Source: Echinicola vietnamensis DSM 17526 (GTDB lineage: Bacteria > Bacteroidota > Bacteroidia > Cytophagales > Cyclobacteriaceae). From it: a stretch of 64,000 nucleotides of DNA. A program made the translations under genes and the position numbers. Below are positions 1-8,914 of this stretch, one piece after another (position 1 is the stretch's first letter; every line of letters begins with the position of its first letter). The notes beneath the pieces were generated by a model that ran no database searches, was not told the DNA's origin, and saw only the letters and a program-made list of their open reading frames with translations. The stretch is from NCBI RefSeq assembly GCF_000325705.1, contig NC_019904.1, positions 1,930,001 to 1,994,000 of the forward strand. The letters run 5' to 3'.

Positions 1-2388
1 GATATGAAAGGCAATTGGAAGCTGATGCCTGGAAAAGGGGTTCGCCCGGAGAAGGAAATATCAGTAGAAGAGACTTCTGCATCCATAAAAGTAGATACAG
101 GTGTTATCCAATGCACAGTGGGCAAAAGTGGCAGTGCTTTGCTTAAAAGTGTCACTCGAAATGGCCGGGAGAGCCTCAAGAACGGAAGGTTAGTGCTTTT
201 AAAGCAGAATGGGATCCTAGGCGAAGTCGAACAGATTGCTACCGCGTTATTTGAAGGAGAAATCAACCAAGTGACGGTGGAGCAAGACGGTTCGGTGCGG
301 GCCGTCATCAAAGTAGAAGGAAAGCACCATACTTCCGGCGAGGAGGCTTGGTTGCCGTTTGTGATCCGTTTTTATTTTTATGCAGGAGAAGCCAATATCC
401 GCACCATGCATACGATTATCTATGATGGGGATGAGGAAAAAGATTTCATAAAAGGCTTGGGCGTACGCTTCGAGGTGCCCATGGAGGATGAATTGTACGA
501 CCGTCACGTTCGGTTTGCAGGCAAAGGAGAAGGGGTTTTTGGAGAAGCCGTTCGGGGACTGACGGGATTGAGGAGAGATGCTGGTGAAGCCGTTCGCCAA
601 GCACAAATCAAAGGAGAAAAGACCCCTCCTGAAAGCAGTTTTCCTGATAGTGTTCGATCTAGGTTGCATTATATTCCTGCTTTTGGCGATTATACGTTGT
701 CACAAACCAGTTCCGACGCCTTTTCGATCAGAAAGCGGACAGCATCGGGTCATGCTTGGTTAAAATCAGGCTTTGGCGATCGCAGCAGGGGGACAGGCTA
801 TATTGGTGGTCCTGCTGGGGGAGTGGCCTTTGGCATCCGGAATTTCTGGCAGAGCTACCCGGCCCAGCTGGACATCCGAAATGCCGAGACTGATCGCGCA
901 GAAGTGACCATGTGGTTATGGGCTCCCGATGCACCGGCCATGGATCTGCGGTTTTATCATGACGGTATGGGCCAAGACACCTATGAAAAGCAGTTGGATG
1001 CGCTTAACATCACCTATGAAGATTACGAGCCGGGATTCGGAACAGCCAAAGGAGTGGCCAGGACCAGTGAGATGCAGCTATGGATTTTAGATAAGACCCC
1101 GAGCCACGAGGCCTTTAGTGCTTTGGCCAATGGGGTGGAAACTCCCCCGCAGCTTATGGCCTCGCCGGAATACCTTCACCAGGTGGGGGTGTTTGGAAAA
1201 ATTTGGGACCTGCCGGACACCAGTACGCCCACCAAATCAAAAATCGAAGCCTATCTGAATGACTATTTTGAGTTTTACAAAGGCCAAATCGATGACCACC
1301 GCTGGTATGGCTTTTGGGATTATGGCGATGTAATGCACAGCTACGATTTTGACCGGCATACTTGGCGCTATGATGTCGGAGGCTTTGCCTGGGACAATTC
1401 GGAGCTGTCCACAGACCTATGGTTGTGGTATTATTTTCTCCGTACAGGCAGGGCAGATGTTTACCGTATGGCAGAGGCCATGACCCGCCATACAGGAGAA
1501 GTGGACGTCCACCATTTGGGTAAGTTTGCACCGCTGGGCAGTCGTCATAATGTAATGCACTGGGGCTGTAGTGCCAAGCAGCTGCGGATATCCACGGCTG
1601 CCAATAGGCGCTTCTATTATTTCCTTACCGGAGATGAGCGGGTCGGTGACCTGATGCGTGAGCAGATCAATGCTGTGGCTACCTTGAAAGAAATCCCGCC
1701 TACCAGAAAAGTAAGCCGCAAATCTGAGTGGGAGACTGAAGATGATCCCCACCACGTATATGCAGGTTTTGGTACCGATTATAGTGCCATCGCAGCAGCT
1801 TGGCTGACAGAGTGGGAGCGAACGGGCAGTAAAGAGATGAAGGAAAAGTTGACGAACAGCATGCGCACCATCGCTGCACAGCCAAAAGGATTTTTTACGG
1901 GAGGCAGTCGAATGGACTTGCGGACAGGAGTATTTGAGATCCAAGAGCGTCAACGTGCCGGGGCTTCGCATTTAAGTGCTGTTTTTGGCCTGATGGAAAT
2001 CTGTGCAGAGTTGATTGAAAACATCGATATGCCGGAGTTTAAAGCTGCGTGGCTACAATATTGCACCCTTTATAATGCTACTGATGAGGAGCAAGAGAAG
2101 GCGCTGGGCAATGCCCTCGGCAAGCTCAACTTGGGGCAAGGGCATAGCCGGCTGACCGCCTATGCAGCCAAACAGACCGACGATGCTGCTTTGGCAGAAA
2201 GGGCTTGGAAAGAGTTTTTTGGCGGTGCCGCAGGATACCGTTTCGGAAAGCCAAAAATCTATGAGGTGAAAGGTGCCGAAGTCCTGCATCCTGTAGAAGA
2301 GGGATATATCTCTACCAATGCCACCGCCCAATGGGGCTTGGCTGCGATCCAATGCCTTGGCTTGATCGGTGATCAATTGAAGGAATAG
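1..2388 (+). CDS. PL26-like exo-rhamnogalacturonan lyase (5' partial)
   Basis: The reading frame is open at the left edge, so the true start and probably a signal peptide lie outside the window; the first ATG inside is at 4. The visible 794 residues resemble the PcRGLX/YetA family (PL26), which cleaves rhamnogalacturonan I backbone exolytically by beta-elimination. Supporting sequence includes an N-terminal beta-rich part with a HTIIYDGDEEKDFI stretch (about residues 136-149), a DRHVRF segment (about 165-170), and an aromatic-rich alpha/alpha-barrel-like second half with HWGCSAKQLR (about 520-529). The family call is by recognition of these stretches, not by a search. A rhamnogalacturonan acetylesterase follows directly, which supports a pectin role. 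A generic YetA-like protein of unknown activity is the alternative. Confidence 0.6.
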   Translation, partial: DMKGNWKLMPGKGVRPEKEISVEETSASIKVDTGVIQCTVGKSGSALLKSVTRNGRESLKNGRLVLLKQNGILGEVEQIATALFEGEINQVTVEQDGSVRAVIKVEGKHHTSGEEAWLPFVIRFYFYAGEANIRTMHTIIYDGDEEKDFIKGLGVRFEVPMEDELYDRHVRFAGKGEGVFGEAVRGLTGLRRDAGEAVRQAQIKGEKTPPESSFPDSVRSRLHYIPAFGDYTLSQTSSDAFSIRKRTASGHAWLKSGFGDRSRGTGYIGGPAGGVAFGIRNFWQSYPAQLDIRNAETDRAEVTMWLWAPDAPAMDLRFYHDGMGQDTYEKQLDALNITYEDYEPGFGTAKGVARTSEMQLWILDKTPSHEAFSALANGVETPPQLMASPEYLHQVGVFGKIWDLPDTSTPTKSKIEAYLNDYFEFYKGQIDDHRWYGFWDYGDVMHSYDFDRHTWRYDVGGFAWDNSELSTDLWLWYYFLRTGRADVYRMAEAMTRHTGEVDVHHLGKFAPLGSRHNVMHWGCSAKQLRISTAANRRFYYFLTGDERVGDLMREQINAVATLKEIPPTRKVSRKSEWETEDDPHHVYAGFGTDYSAIAAAWLTEWERTGSKEMKEKLTNSMRTIAAQPKGFFTGGSRMDLRTGVFEIQERQRAGASHLSAVFGLMEICAELIENIDMPEFKAAWLQYCTLYNATDEEQEKALGNALGKLNLGQGHSRLTAYAAKQTDDAALAERAWKEFFGGAAGYRFGKPKIYEVKGAEVLHPVEEGYISTNATAQWGLAAIQCLGLIGDQLKE

Positions 2389-2397
2389 CTATTAAAT

Positions 2398-2420
2398 AGC
2401 CCTCGTTTGTAATGAGGGCT
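2398..2420. repeat. Intergenic hairpin with TGT loop
   Basis: Arms of 10 bp (AGCCCTCGTT and AATGAGGGCT, one G-T pair) enclose a TGT loop 9 bp after the lyase stop codon. It belongs to the family of 3-nt-loop hairpins scattered through this window and may also end transcription, since TTT follows. Confidence 0.6.
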
Positions 2421-2442
2421 TTCGAAAATGTGCATTTGTAAT

Positions 2443-2477
2443 TCGACTATTCCTCGTTGCAAACGAGGAATAGTCGA
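2443..2477. repeat. Perfect 16-bp-arm palindrome with GCA loop
   Basis: The left arm 2443-2458 and right arm 2462-2477 are perfectly complementary, around loop GCA at 2459-2461. The core is ATTCCTCGTT / AACGAGGAAT, also seen at 4088-4110. It is the longest hairpin of this family in the window and lies between the lyase and the acetylesterase. Confidence 0.75.
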
Positions 2478-2590
2478 GCATGTTTTTGAGGCTTACGAGA
2501 TTCTACCACAAACGAGAGCTTTCAAAGCCACCCGTACAGCAACGTACAGTTTTTACGTCTATGACCGTTACTTTTGTGGTAATCTAGTCA

Positions 2591-3925
2591 ATGTTAAAAC
2601 AGAACTTCTTGATGCGTAGTTTTCTCCTTTTGCTTTTGATATTATCCACTTCGGCTTTACGTGGACAATCCTATAAATTTGATTTCGGCAATGGTCCAGT
2701 GGCCAAGGGATATGAACAGGTGCTGCCCTCCATGGCTTACGATGCTGCGAGAGGCTATGGCTTTTTGGAGGGGAAATCTCCAAAAGCCGTGAGCAGAGGA
2801 GGAAATGCGCTAACAGGAGATTTGATTTCCAGCGATAGCCCTTTCTTTTTTACGGTGGATGTCCCAGAAGGTAATTATGATGTGAAGGTGATATTGGGAG
2901 GCTCAGAGGCTCCATCTTCGACGACCATTCGTGTAGAAAATCGCCGATTAATGGTAGATAAGACGGACACAAAAGCCGGAAAGCAGCAAAAGAAACAGTT
3001 TTCGGTGCATGTCCGCTATCCCGAAATTGCCGGTACCGATAAAAAAGTCAGGCTAAAATCCCGTGAACTGGAATACTTTCATTGGGATCATCAGCTGACG
3101 ATCGAATTTAACGGAGAGGCACCCTGTGTAGCATCGGTCGAAATTACCCCAAATACTTCTGCCCCAACGGTCTTTTTAGCCGGAAACAGCACCGTCGTGG
3201 ACCAGGCCAATGAACCTTGGGCCGCTTGGGGTCAGATGTTTCCTGTGTTTTTCAAGCCTGGTAAAGTAGTCATTGCCAACCATGCGGAATCAGGAGAGAC
3301 CCTAAAGGCCTTTAAAGGAGCGAGGAGGTTGGAGAATGTACTCAGTATGATGAAGCCAGGGGATTACCTCTTTATCGAATTTGCACACAACGACCAAAAG
3401 CCGGGAGGGAGCCATGTGGAGCCCTTTACGACCTATCAGGAAATGATCCGTGAATATGTGGCCGCTGCAGAAGCTAAAGGAGGCATTCCGGTGTTGGTGA
3501 CTTCCATGCACCGGAGGAGGTTTGATGAGGACGGTAAAATCATCAATACCTTGGAGGAGTACCCTGAAGCCATGCGCCAATTGGCCCAAGAAGATGGAAT
3601 TGCCCTGATCGATTTGAATGCCATGAGTAAGACGCTTTATGAAGCTTGGGGTGTGGAAGCATCCAAAAAGGCCTTTGTCCACTTTCCTGCGGGAACCTTT
3701 AAAGGGCAGATGGAGGATTTTGCAGATAATACCCACTTTAGTACTTACGGAGCCTACCAGTTGGCACGATGTGTCGTGGAAGGTCTGAGAAAAACCGATT
3801 TAAAACTCAAAAAATACCTAAAGAAAGATATTCCAACTTTCGATCCGGCCCATCCCCCGCGGTTTGAAGATTTTTATTGGCCACTTAGTCCTAATGTTTC
3901 GGTGATCAAACCGGACGGGAATTGA
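2591..3925 (+). CDS. Rhamnogalacturonan acetylesterase, SGNH/CE12 type
   Basis: Predicted to remove O-acetyl groups from galacturonic acid in rhamnogalacturonan, outside the cytoplasm. A signal peptide is visible (MRSFLLLLLILSTSALRGQ); the ATG at 2612 is an equally plausible start to the one at 2591. Residues about 25-185 form a beta-sandwich carbohydrate-binding-like domain (starts YKFDFGNG). The SGNH esterase domain follows: block I GNST with the nucleophile Ser200, a Gly in SGETL, block III Asn in FAHNDQKPGG, and block V Asp379/His382 in DNTHFS. The order and spacing match RhgT/YesT-type rhamnogalacturonan acetylesterases fused to an N-terminal sandwich domain. The neighbouring PL26-like lyase and GH51 fit deacetylation ahead of backbone cleavage. 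Confidence 0.85.
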   Translation: MLKQNFLMRSFLLLLLILSTSALRGQSYKFDFGNGPVAKGYEQVLPSMAYDAARGYGFLEGKSPKAVSRGGNALTGDLISSDSPFFFTVDVPEGNYDVKVILGGSEAPSSTTIRVENRRLMVDKTDTKAGKQQKKQFSVHVRYPEIAGTDKKVRLKSRELEYFHWDHQLTIEFNGEAPCVASVEITPNTSAPTVFLAGNSTVVDQANEPWAAWGQMFPVFFKPGKVVIANHAESGETLKAFKGARRLENVLSMMKPGDYLFIEFAHNDQKPGGSHVEPFTTYQEMIREYVAAAEAKGGIPVLVTSMHRRRFDEDGKIINTLEEYPEAMRQLAQEDGIALIDLNAMSKTLYEAWGVEASKKAFVHFPAGTFKGQMEDFADNTHFSTYGAYQLARCVVEGLRKTDLKLKKYLKKDIPTFDPAHPPRFEDFYWPLSPNVSVIKPDGN

Positions 3926-3950
3926 GTTGCAAGTAGCATGATGATAGATA

Positions 3951-3992
3951 AAAGAGTAAAGAATAAAGAATAAAGAATAAAGAGGAAAGAGA
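3951..3992. repeat. Heptanucleotide tandem repeat, 6 units
   Basis: Six in-phase 7-bp units (three AAAGAAT, with AAAGAGT, AAAGAGG and AAAGAGA) lie 25 bp after the acetylesterase stop. It is one of at least eight such loci in this window. Confidence 0.85.
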
Positions 3993-4028
3993 TATAGCCG
4001 CGCGTTTACAACGAGTCACTATCGAGCT

Positions 4029-4110
4029 GTGCATTTGCAATGCACGCACGCGTGCGCTGACCGGCATTATAAATGCCGTGTTCGTAAATTCCTCGTTGCA
4101 AACGAGGAAT
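4029..4110. repeat. Cluster of four palindromes
   Basis: Four hairpins in a row fill most of the 329-bp gap before the GH51 gene: 4029-4045 (TGCATT TGC AATGCA core), a 12-bp perfect palindrome at 4045-4056, 4062-4078 (CGGCATT ATA AATGCCG) and 4088-4110 (ATTCCTCGTT GCA AACGAGGAAT). The last two, with the following AGTGTAG, form a composite that recurs at 6314-6368 and 41033-41086. The remaining 4111-4254 is AT-rich and probably holds the GH51 promoter; no clear -33/-7 pair was found. Confidence 0.7.
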
Positions 4111-4254
4111 AGTGTAGTGTCCTTTCTAGCGTATAAAATCTGAAATCTATTTTAAGTGTATAAAAAACATTTAATTATTTTTTCTTATATTAGAATCCGT
4201 TAGTTACCACTAGTAACAGCAGCATTAAGTGAATTCTAATCATAACCTAAACCC

Positions 4255-6231
4255 ATGAAGAAATTTAGACCCCTGATGCTTGGGGTAGCCATGGCACTAT
4301 TGCCATTCATTGCCCAAGCCCAAGATGAACCTACCGCATTAAAAGTAGCGCTTAACGAAAAGACCGCTGATATCGCCCCGACCATGTGGGGCCTGTTTTT
4401 TGAGGATATCAATTTTGCCGCAGATGGAGGGCTCTATGCCGAAATGATTAAAAATTACTCCTTTGAATTTGAAAATCCCATGATGGGGTGGAATCGTGTG
4501 GAAGATCATGGGGCAAAGGGCTATGTCTTTAACCAAAACCATGAAGCAGCAGGAGTGAACCACAAATACCTGCGGATGCAACGGCTCAATGAAGCGGGCA
4601 ACTTTGGTCTTCACAATCAAGGCTTCCGCGGGATAGCGGTAAAAGAAGGGCTGAAGTATACCCTGACGTTTTTGGCCAAAGTTGCCAAGGGCCATAACCT
4701 TACCGTCACTGCCAAGCTGCTCGATGAGGATCAAGTGATCGGCGAAGGGTCGGTAAGCGATTTTAGCGATCAATGGGCCGAATATGAAATTGTCATGACG
4801 GCTGGTCAAACGCTTGACGGTGTCAACTTCCAGTTTTTGCTGGAAGGCGAAGGAGAATTGGATGTGGACATGATCAGTATGTTCCCTGAAGATACCTGGA
4901 AAGGACGTAAAAGAGGCCTGAGAAAAGATTTGGTACAGCTTTTGGCCGACATGAACCCCGGCTTTTTGCGTTTTCCAGGTGGGTGTATCGTAGAGGGATT
5001 TGACTTGGAAAACCGTTACCAATGGAAAAAAACGATTGGTGAAATGGAAGACCGGGAAGTGATGAAGAATCGATGGAACATTGAATTTGCCCACCGTACC
5101 ACACCTGATTACTACCAATCATTTGGAATAGGTTTTTTTGAGTACTTCCAGCTTTCCGAGGAAATTGGTGCTGAGCCATTGCCGATTTTAAGTTGTGGCT
5201 TGGCTTGTCAATTCAATACGGGAGAGCAGGTGCCGATCGGCGCCTTGGACCAATATGTGAACGATGCCCTTGATTTGATTGAGTTTGCCAATGGTCCTGT
5301 GGACAGCGAATGGGGTTCCAAGCGGGCAGAAATGGGGCATCCAGAACCGTTTGATCTTAAGTTCATCGGTGTGGGCAACGAAAACTGGGGTCCCCAGTAC
5401 ATCGAACGTGCAAAGATTTTTGAGAAAGCCATTAAGGCCGCTTATCCAGAAATAACCATTGTTTCCACATCAGGTCCTTTCCCTGATGGAAGAGAGTTTG
5501 AATACCTTTGGGGCGAGCTGAAAAAGATGGACGCCGAATTGGTGGATGAACATTACTACCGTCCACCGTCCTGGTTCCGGGAAAATGCTCGAAGATACGA
5601 CGATTATGACCGTAACGGACCCAAAGTTTTTGCCGGTGAATATGCTGCCCACAGTACTACAGTAAGTGAAGATTTCAAGCGAAACAATTGGGAGGCTGCC
5701 ATGTCCGAAGCAGCGTTTATGACGGGATTGGAACGAAATGCAGATATCGTTCGATTGGCATCCTATGCTCCGTTGTTTGCGCATGTGGATGGCTGGCAGT
5801 GGAATCCGGATTTGATCTGGTTTGACAATTTACGTTCTTACGGTACCACCAATTATCATGTGCAGAAATTATTTTCTACCAACCCTGGTACCGCAGTAGT
5901 ACCCATTACGGCTGAAGGAGAAAGCTTGGCAGGGGAAGACGGACTGTACGCTTCTGCTACCATCGATGAAACGACGAATGAGTTGATCTTTAAGGTGGTC
6001 AACATCGCCCCTGAGGCGAAGAAGATCACCATTGCCCTTGACGGGAAATATAAAGGTAACGGTAAAGGCACTTGGCTGGAAATGGCCGATAGGGACTTGG
6101 AAGCGTATAATTCCCTGGATAATCCTACGGCAGTGAGCCCAAAGACGAAATCTTTTGAGGTCAAAAAGAAGACCATCGAACTGACCCTTCAAGGCCAGTC
6201 TGTGAATGTCGGAAAAGTGAAAATTAAGTAA
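4255..6231 (+). CDS. GH51 alpha-L-arabinofuranosidase
   Basis: Exo-acting retaining hydrolase that releases terminal alpha-L-arabinofuranose from arabinan or arabinogalactan side chains. A signal peptide ending AQA (about residue 22) implies export. After an N-terminal sandwich with a carbohydrate-binding-like insert (about 90-210), the TIM barrel carries the GH51 acid/base Glu376 in VGNENWGP and the nucleophile Glu462 in FAGEYAAHS. A C-terminal beta-sandwich closes the protein. FLRFPGGC and TMWGLFFEDIN are further family hallmarks. Length (658 residues) fits the insert-containing Bacteroidota subgroup. A strong terminator follows at 6254, so it is probably the end of a transcript or monocistronic. 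Confidence 0.92.
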   Translation: MKKFRPLMLGVAMALLPFIAQAQDEPTALKVALNEKTADIAPTMWGLFFEDINFAADGGLYAEMIKNYSFEFENPMMGWNRVEDHGAKGYVFNQNHEAAGVNHKYLRMQRLNEAGNFGLHNQGFRGIAVKEGLKYTLTFLAKVAKGHNLTVTAKLLDEDQVIGEGSVSDFSDQWAEYEIVMTAGQTLDGVNFQFLLEGEGELDVDMISMFPEDTWKGRKRGLRKDLVQLLADMNPGFLRFPGGCIVEGFDLENRYQWKKTIGEMEDREVMKNRWNIEFAHRTTPDYYQSFGIGFFEYFQLSEEIGAEPLPILSCGLACQFNTGEQVPIGALDQYVNDALDLIEFANGPVDSEWGSKRAEMGHPEPFDLKFIGVGNENWGPQYIERAKIFEKAIKAAYPEITIVSTSGPFPDGREFEYLWGELKKMDAELVDEHYYRPPSWFRENARRYDDYDRNGPKVFAGEYAAHSTTVSEDFKRNNWEAAMSEAAFMTGLERNADIVRLASYAPLFAHVDGWQWNPDLIWFDNLRSYGTTNYHVQKLFSTNPGTAVVPITAEGESLAGEDGLYASATIDETTNELIFKVVNIAPEAKKITIALDGKYKGNGKGTWLEMADRDLEAYNSLDNPTAVSPKTKSFEVKKKTIELTLQGQSVNVGKVKIK

Positions 6232-6253
6232 ATAGTAACACTAACTGATGAAG

Positions 6254-6296
6254 GCAGCCAATACCCCTCGTTTTAGGGGTGTTGGTTGCTTTTTTT
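6254..6296 (+). terminator. Intrinsic terminator after GH51
   Basis: A 14-bp stem (6254-6267 with 6276-6289, two G-T pairs) and an 8-nt loop are followed by seven T residues, starting 22 bp after the GH51 stop. Confidence 0.85.
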
Positions 6297-6313
6297 ATGC
6301 CCAAATATAGCCC

Positions 6314-6368
6314 ACCTATTACAAATGCCGAGTTTGTAGATTCCTCGTTGCATACGAGGGATAGTGTA
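6314..6368. repeat. Decayed composite double-hairpin repeat
   Basis: Aligned with 4062-4118 and 41033-41086, this copy keeps the right arm of the first hairpin (AATGCCG) but has a mutated left arm, and its second hairpin is reduced to CCTCGT/ACGAGG. The rest of the 324-bp gap (6369-6555) shows nothing recognisable apart from another partial ACGAGGAAT. Confidence 0.6.
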
Positions 6369-6555
6369 GGATTACAGATGAGGAAAAGTGTACGAGGAAT
6401 GGTGGAGGTATCGGGATTCATTTTTAGAAGCATTCCGTAGACTGTTTGACGGGAAGGTACAGGATAGCGTCTTTGCTTGATCTTTCTAACTTGTTCTTGA
6501 ATCTGGGGATATCCCCGTTTATTGTTGGATTATTAACCCAAAAGAAATACCTATC

Positions 6556-7695
6556 ATGAACAAGAAATACCTGTGGATATATTGCCTGTGTGCATTGCCA
6601 ATATTGTTTTCCTGTGCAGGAGAAAAGCAAAAAGAGACATGGAGAGACGGCATAGTGGTGGATGAGTTTATCTATGAAGAAGCTCCATACCCATCCTGTC
6701 ATGCCGCTACCATCGCAGAAACACCAGAAGGACTGGTGGCGGCTTGGTTTGGTGGAACCCATGAGCGAAATCCAGATGTGGGCATTTGGGTCAGTCACCG
6801 AAAGGATGGGAAGTGGACCGAATCCGTGGAAGTCGCCAATGGTGTGATCAATGATACCCTACGCTATCCTACATGGAATCCGGTGCTGTATCAGGTGCCT
6901 GACGGGGACCTTCAGCTCTATTACAAAGTAGGGCCGCATCCTTCCCAATGGTGGGGCATGCTGATCACCTCCGCTGATGGAGGCCATACATGGTCGGCGC
7001 CCAAGGCACTTCCCGACAGTGCCATTGGCCCGGTCAAAAACAAGCCTGTGCTTTTGGATAATGGAGCGTTGATTGCTCCTTCCAGTACGGAAGGTAATGG
7101 CTGGAACATCCATTTTGAAGTGACACCGGATTTTGGTGAGACTTGGGAGAATGTAGGGCCGATCGCCAGAGGAGAGGACGATATCAACGCCATTCAGCCC
7201 AGTGTCCTGGACCATGGAAACGGCAAACTTCAGATCCTTGCCAGAACGCGCAATAGGGCCATTGGCACTTCTTGGTCGGAAGACTATGGAAAAACATGGA
7301 GCCCTATGGAGAAGTCAAATTTGCCTAACAACAACTCCGGAACCGATGCGGTAACCCTACAGGATGGCCGGCACCTTTTGGTGTACAACCATGTGCTGCC
7401 TCCAGGAGAAAAAGCCAAAGGCCCCAGAACACCCCTAAATGTTTCCTTGTCTGACGATGGCATCCACTGGAATGCGTCATTGATCTTGGAGGATTCCGAA
7501 ATCAGCCAATATTCGTATCCATCGGTCATCCAGTCAGCTGATGGCATGGTGCACATTGTATATACGTGGAGGCGTGAGCGGATCAAGTACGTAAAAATCG
7601 ATCCCAGCAAATTGACTTCCCTGCCCATCAAAGATGGGCAATGGCCAAAACTTCCAAAAGAAAACACCGCGGTGGAAGAAGCGGCTGCGGAGTAA
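6556..7695 (+). CDS. Asp-box beta-propeller lipoprotein (sialidase-like fold)
   Basis: A lipoprotein signal (lipobox LFSC, Cys20) precedes a BNR/sialidase-type propeller. Four Asp-box motifs are visible: SADGGHTW, TPDFGETW, SEDYGKTW and SDDGIHW. The N-terminal blade sequence PSCHAATIAETPEG and AWFGGTHE is typical of the BNR_2 group (PF13088) often labelled exo-alpha-sialidase. No sialic acid genes lie nearby and the surroundings are pectin-degrading, so true sialidase activity is doubtful. Other propeller families in pectin loci act on rhamnose or uronic acid linkages. The ATG at 6556 gives a proper lipoprotein signal. Substrate unknown. Confidence 0.75.
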   Translation: MNKKYLWIYCLCALPILFSCAGEKQKETWRDGIVVDEFIYEEAPYPSCHAATIAETPEGLVAAWFGGTHERNPDVGIWVSHRKDGKWTESVEVANGVINDTLRYPTWNPVLYQVPDGDLQLYYKVGPHPSQWWGMLITSADGGHTWSAPKALPDSAIGPVKNKPVLLDNGALIAPSSTEGNGWNIHFEVTPDFGETWENVGPIARGEDDINAIQPSVLDHGNGKLQILARTRNRAIGTSWSEDYGKTWSPMEKSNLPNNNSGTDAVTLQDGRHLLVYNHVLPPGEKAKGPRTPLNVSLSDDGIHWNASLILEDSEISQYSYPSVIQSADGMVHIVYTWRRERIKYVKIDPSKLTSLPIKDGQWPKLPKENTAVEEAAAE

Positions 7696-7802
7696 GGATA
7701 GGGCAAAGAAGCAAGAAAAGAGATGGAAGTGGCACAATCTCTCAATCTTTCAATCTTCCAATTTTACAATTTTAAAATCATCCCATTAACCAACGATAAC
7801 CC

Positions 7803-8723
7803 GTGAACAATACATCCCATAATAGAAGAAATTTTATCAAATCCCTGGCCGTCATTGGTGCTGGGGTGTGGTCAGGTCAAGCACTTTCAGCCTGCTCTTC
7901 CAGCCGCGGAATGGCTGTGACAGGAAAAGAGCGGTATAAAATAGCCGTTTGTGATTGGATGATTCTGAAACGCCAAAAACTAAGTGCCTTTGCCCTGGCC
8001 AATGAAATCAATGCCGACGGTATTGAGCTGGACATGGGAGGACTGGGCAATCGGGATACCTTTGACAGTAAGTTAGGTGATCCAGCGGTAAGGCAGGAAT
8101 TTTTGGCAGAAGCCAAGAAGCAGGGCGTGGGCATCAGCTCCATTGCCATGTCAGGCTTTTATGCGCAATCCTTCGCGGAGCGTCCCACTGTGCCCCAAAT
8201 GGTGCAGGATACGGTAGATACCATGAAAGGAATGGGCGTGAATGTAGCCTATTTGCCGCTAGGTGTTCCTGGTGATTTGGTAAAGCATCCCGAACTCCGA
8301 CCGGCCATTGTGGAAAGGCTTAAAATGGCCGGTGCCAAAGCGCAGGAAATTGGGGGCGTTATTGCCGTAGAAACGGCATTGGATGCCGAAGGGGAAGTAG
8401 CCCTGCTGCAGGAAGTGGATTCTCCAGGCGTAAAAATTTGCTTTAATTTTGCCAATGCCATCAAAAATGGCAAAGATATTCCCAGTGAACTGAAAATCCT
8501 CGGGGCAGACCGTATTGCCCAAATCCACTGTTCGAATACCGATGGAGAGCTGATCGAAAATGATCCGGCACTGGATATGCCCGCCATCAAGGACACCTTG
8601 GACAAGTTGGGCTGGGGAGGTTGGCTGATCATTGAACGTTCCCGCGACACAGATGACGTCCACAACGTCCGTGCAAACTATGGCGGTAATGTGGCCTATT
8701 TGAAGTCCGTGTTCCAAGGCTGA
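7803..8723 (+). CDS. Tat-exported TIM-barrel sugar isomerase/epimerase-like protein
   Basis: A GTG start at 7803 is chosen because it restores a twin-arginine leader (RRNFIKSLAVIGAG); the next internal ATG would delete it. The leader ends near SACSSS, so the mature protein may also be lipid-anchored. The body (about 45-306) is an AP-endonuclease-2/xylose-isomerase-like TIM barrel with ADGIELDMGG, a glutamate in GVIAVETALD, KICFNFANA, and the C-terminal WGGWLIIERSRD. Such barrels interconvert keto-sugars or act as dehydratases using a divalent metal. Export of this fold through Tat is common in Bacteroidota, but substrates are mostly unknown. It sits between two secreted enzymes. Confidence 0.75.
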   Translation: MNNTSHNRRNFIKSLAVIGAGVWSGQALSACSSSRGMAVTGKERYKIAVCDWMILKRQKLSAFALANEINADGIELDMGGLGNRDTFDSKLGDPAVRQEFLAEAKKQGVGISSIAMSGFYAQSFAERPTVPQMVQDTVDTMKGMGVNVAYLPLGVPGDLVKHPELRPAIVERLKMAGAKAQEIGGVIAVETALDAEGEVALLQEVDSPGVKICFNFANAIKNGKDIPSELKILGADRIAQIHCSNTDGELIENDPALDMPAIKDTLDKLGWGGWLIIERSRDTDDVHNVRANYGGNVAYLKSVFQG

Positions 8724-8783
8724 TATATACAATATTTGGCGTATAAAGCTATCGATAATATTGTGGCGATGTACACCGATGTT

Positions 8784-8865
8784 GTTCCTGATTTGTAAAT
8801 AATAATCTTAGGTTTGGCTGTTCCTGATTCCTGTTCTGAGCCTGTCGAAGGGTGCAATCAGGAAC
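8784..8865. repeat. Palindrome with an insert in its loop, plus a partial copy
   Basis: GTTCCTGATT at 8820-8829 pairs perfectly with AATCAGGAAC at 8856-8865. Between them lie 23 bp (8830-8852, containing GAGCCTGTCGAAGG) and then the TGC loop typical of the family. A partial copy, GTTCCTGATTTGTAAAT, begins at 8784. A related degenerate hairpin is at 8876-8893, just before the next gene. Confidence 0.65.
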
Positions 8866-8914
8866 TCCTCATACAGGGGACTTGTAAGCCCCCAAAACCC
8901 AAAATCCAACTGAA

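Noticed and set aside
2428..2619. 63-codon frame over the hairpin cluster upstream of the acetylesterase
   Set aside because: It is read through the perfect palindrome at 2443-2477 and overlaps the acetylesterase start; no protein-like sequence.
6556..7695. Confirmed sialidase
   Set aside because: The Asp-box propeller alone does not establish sialidase chemistry and no sialic acid genes are present.
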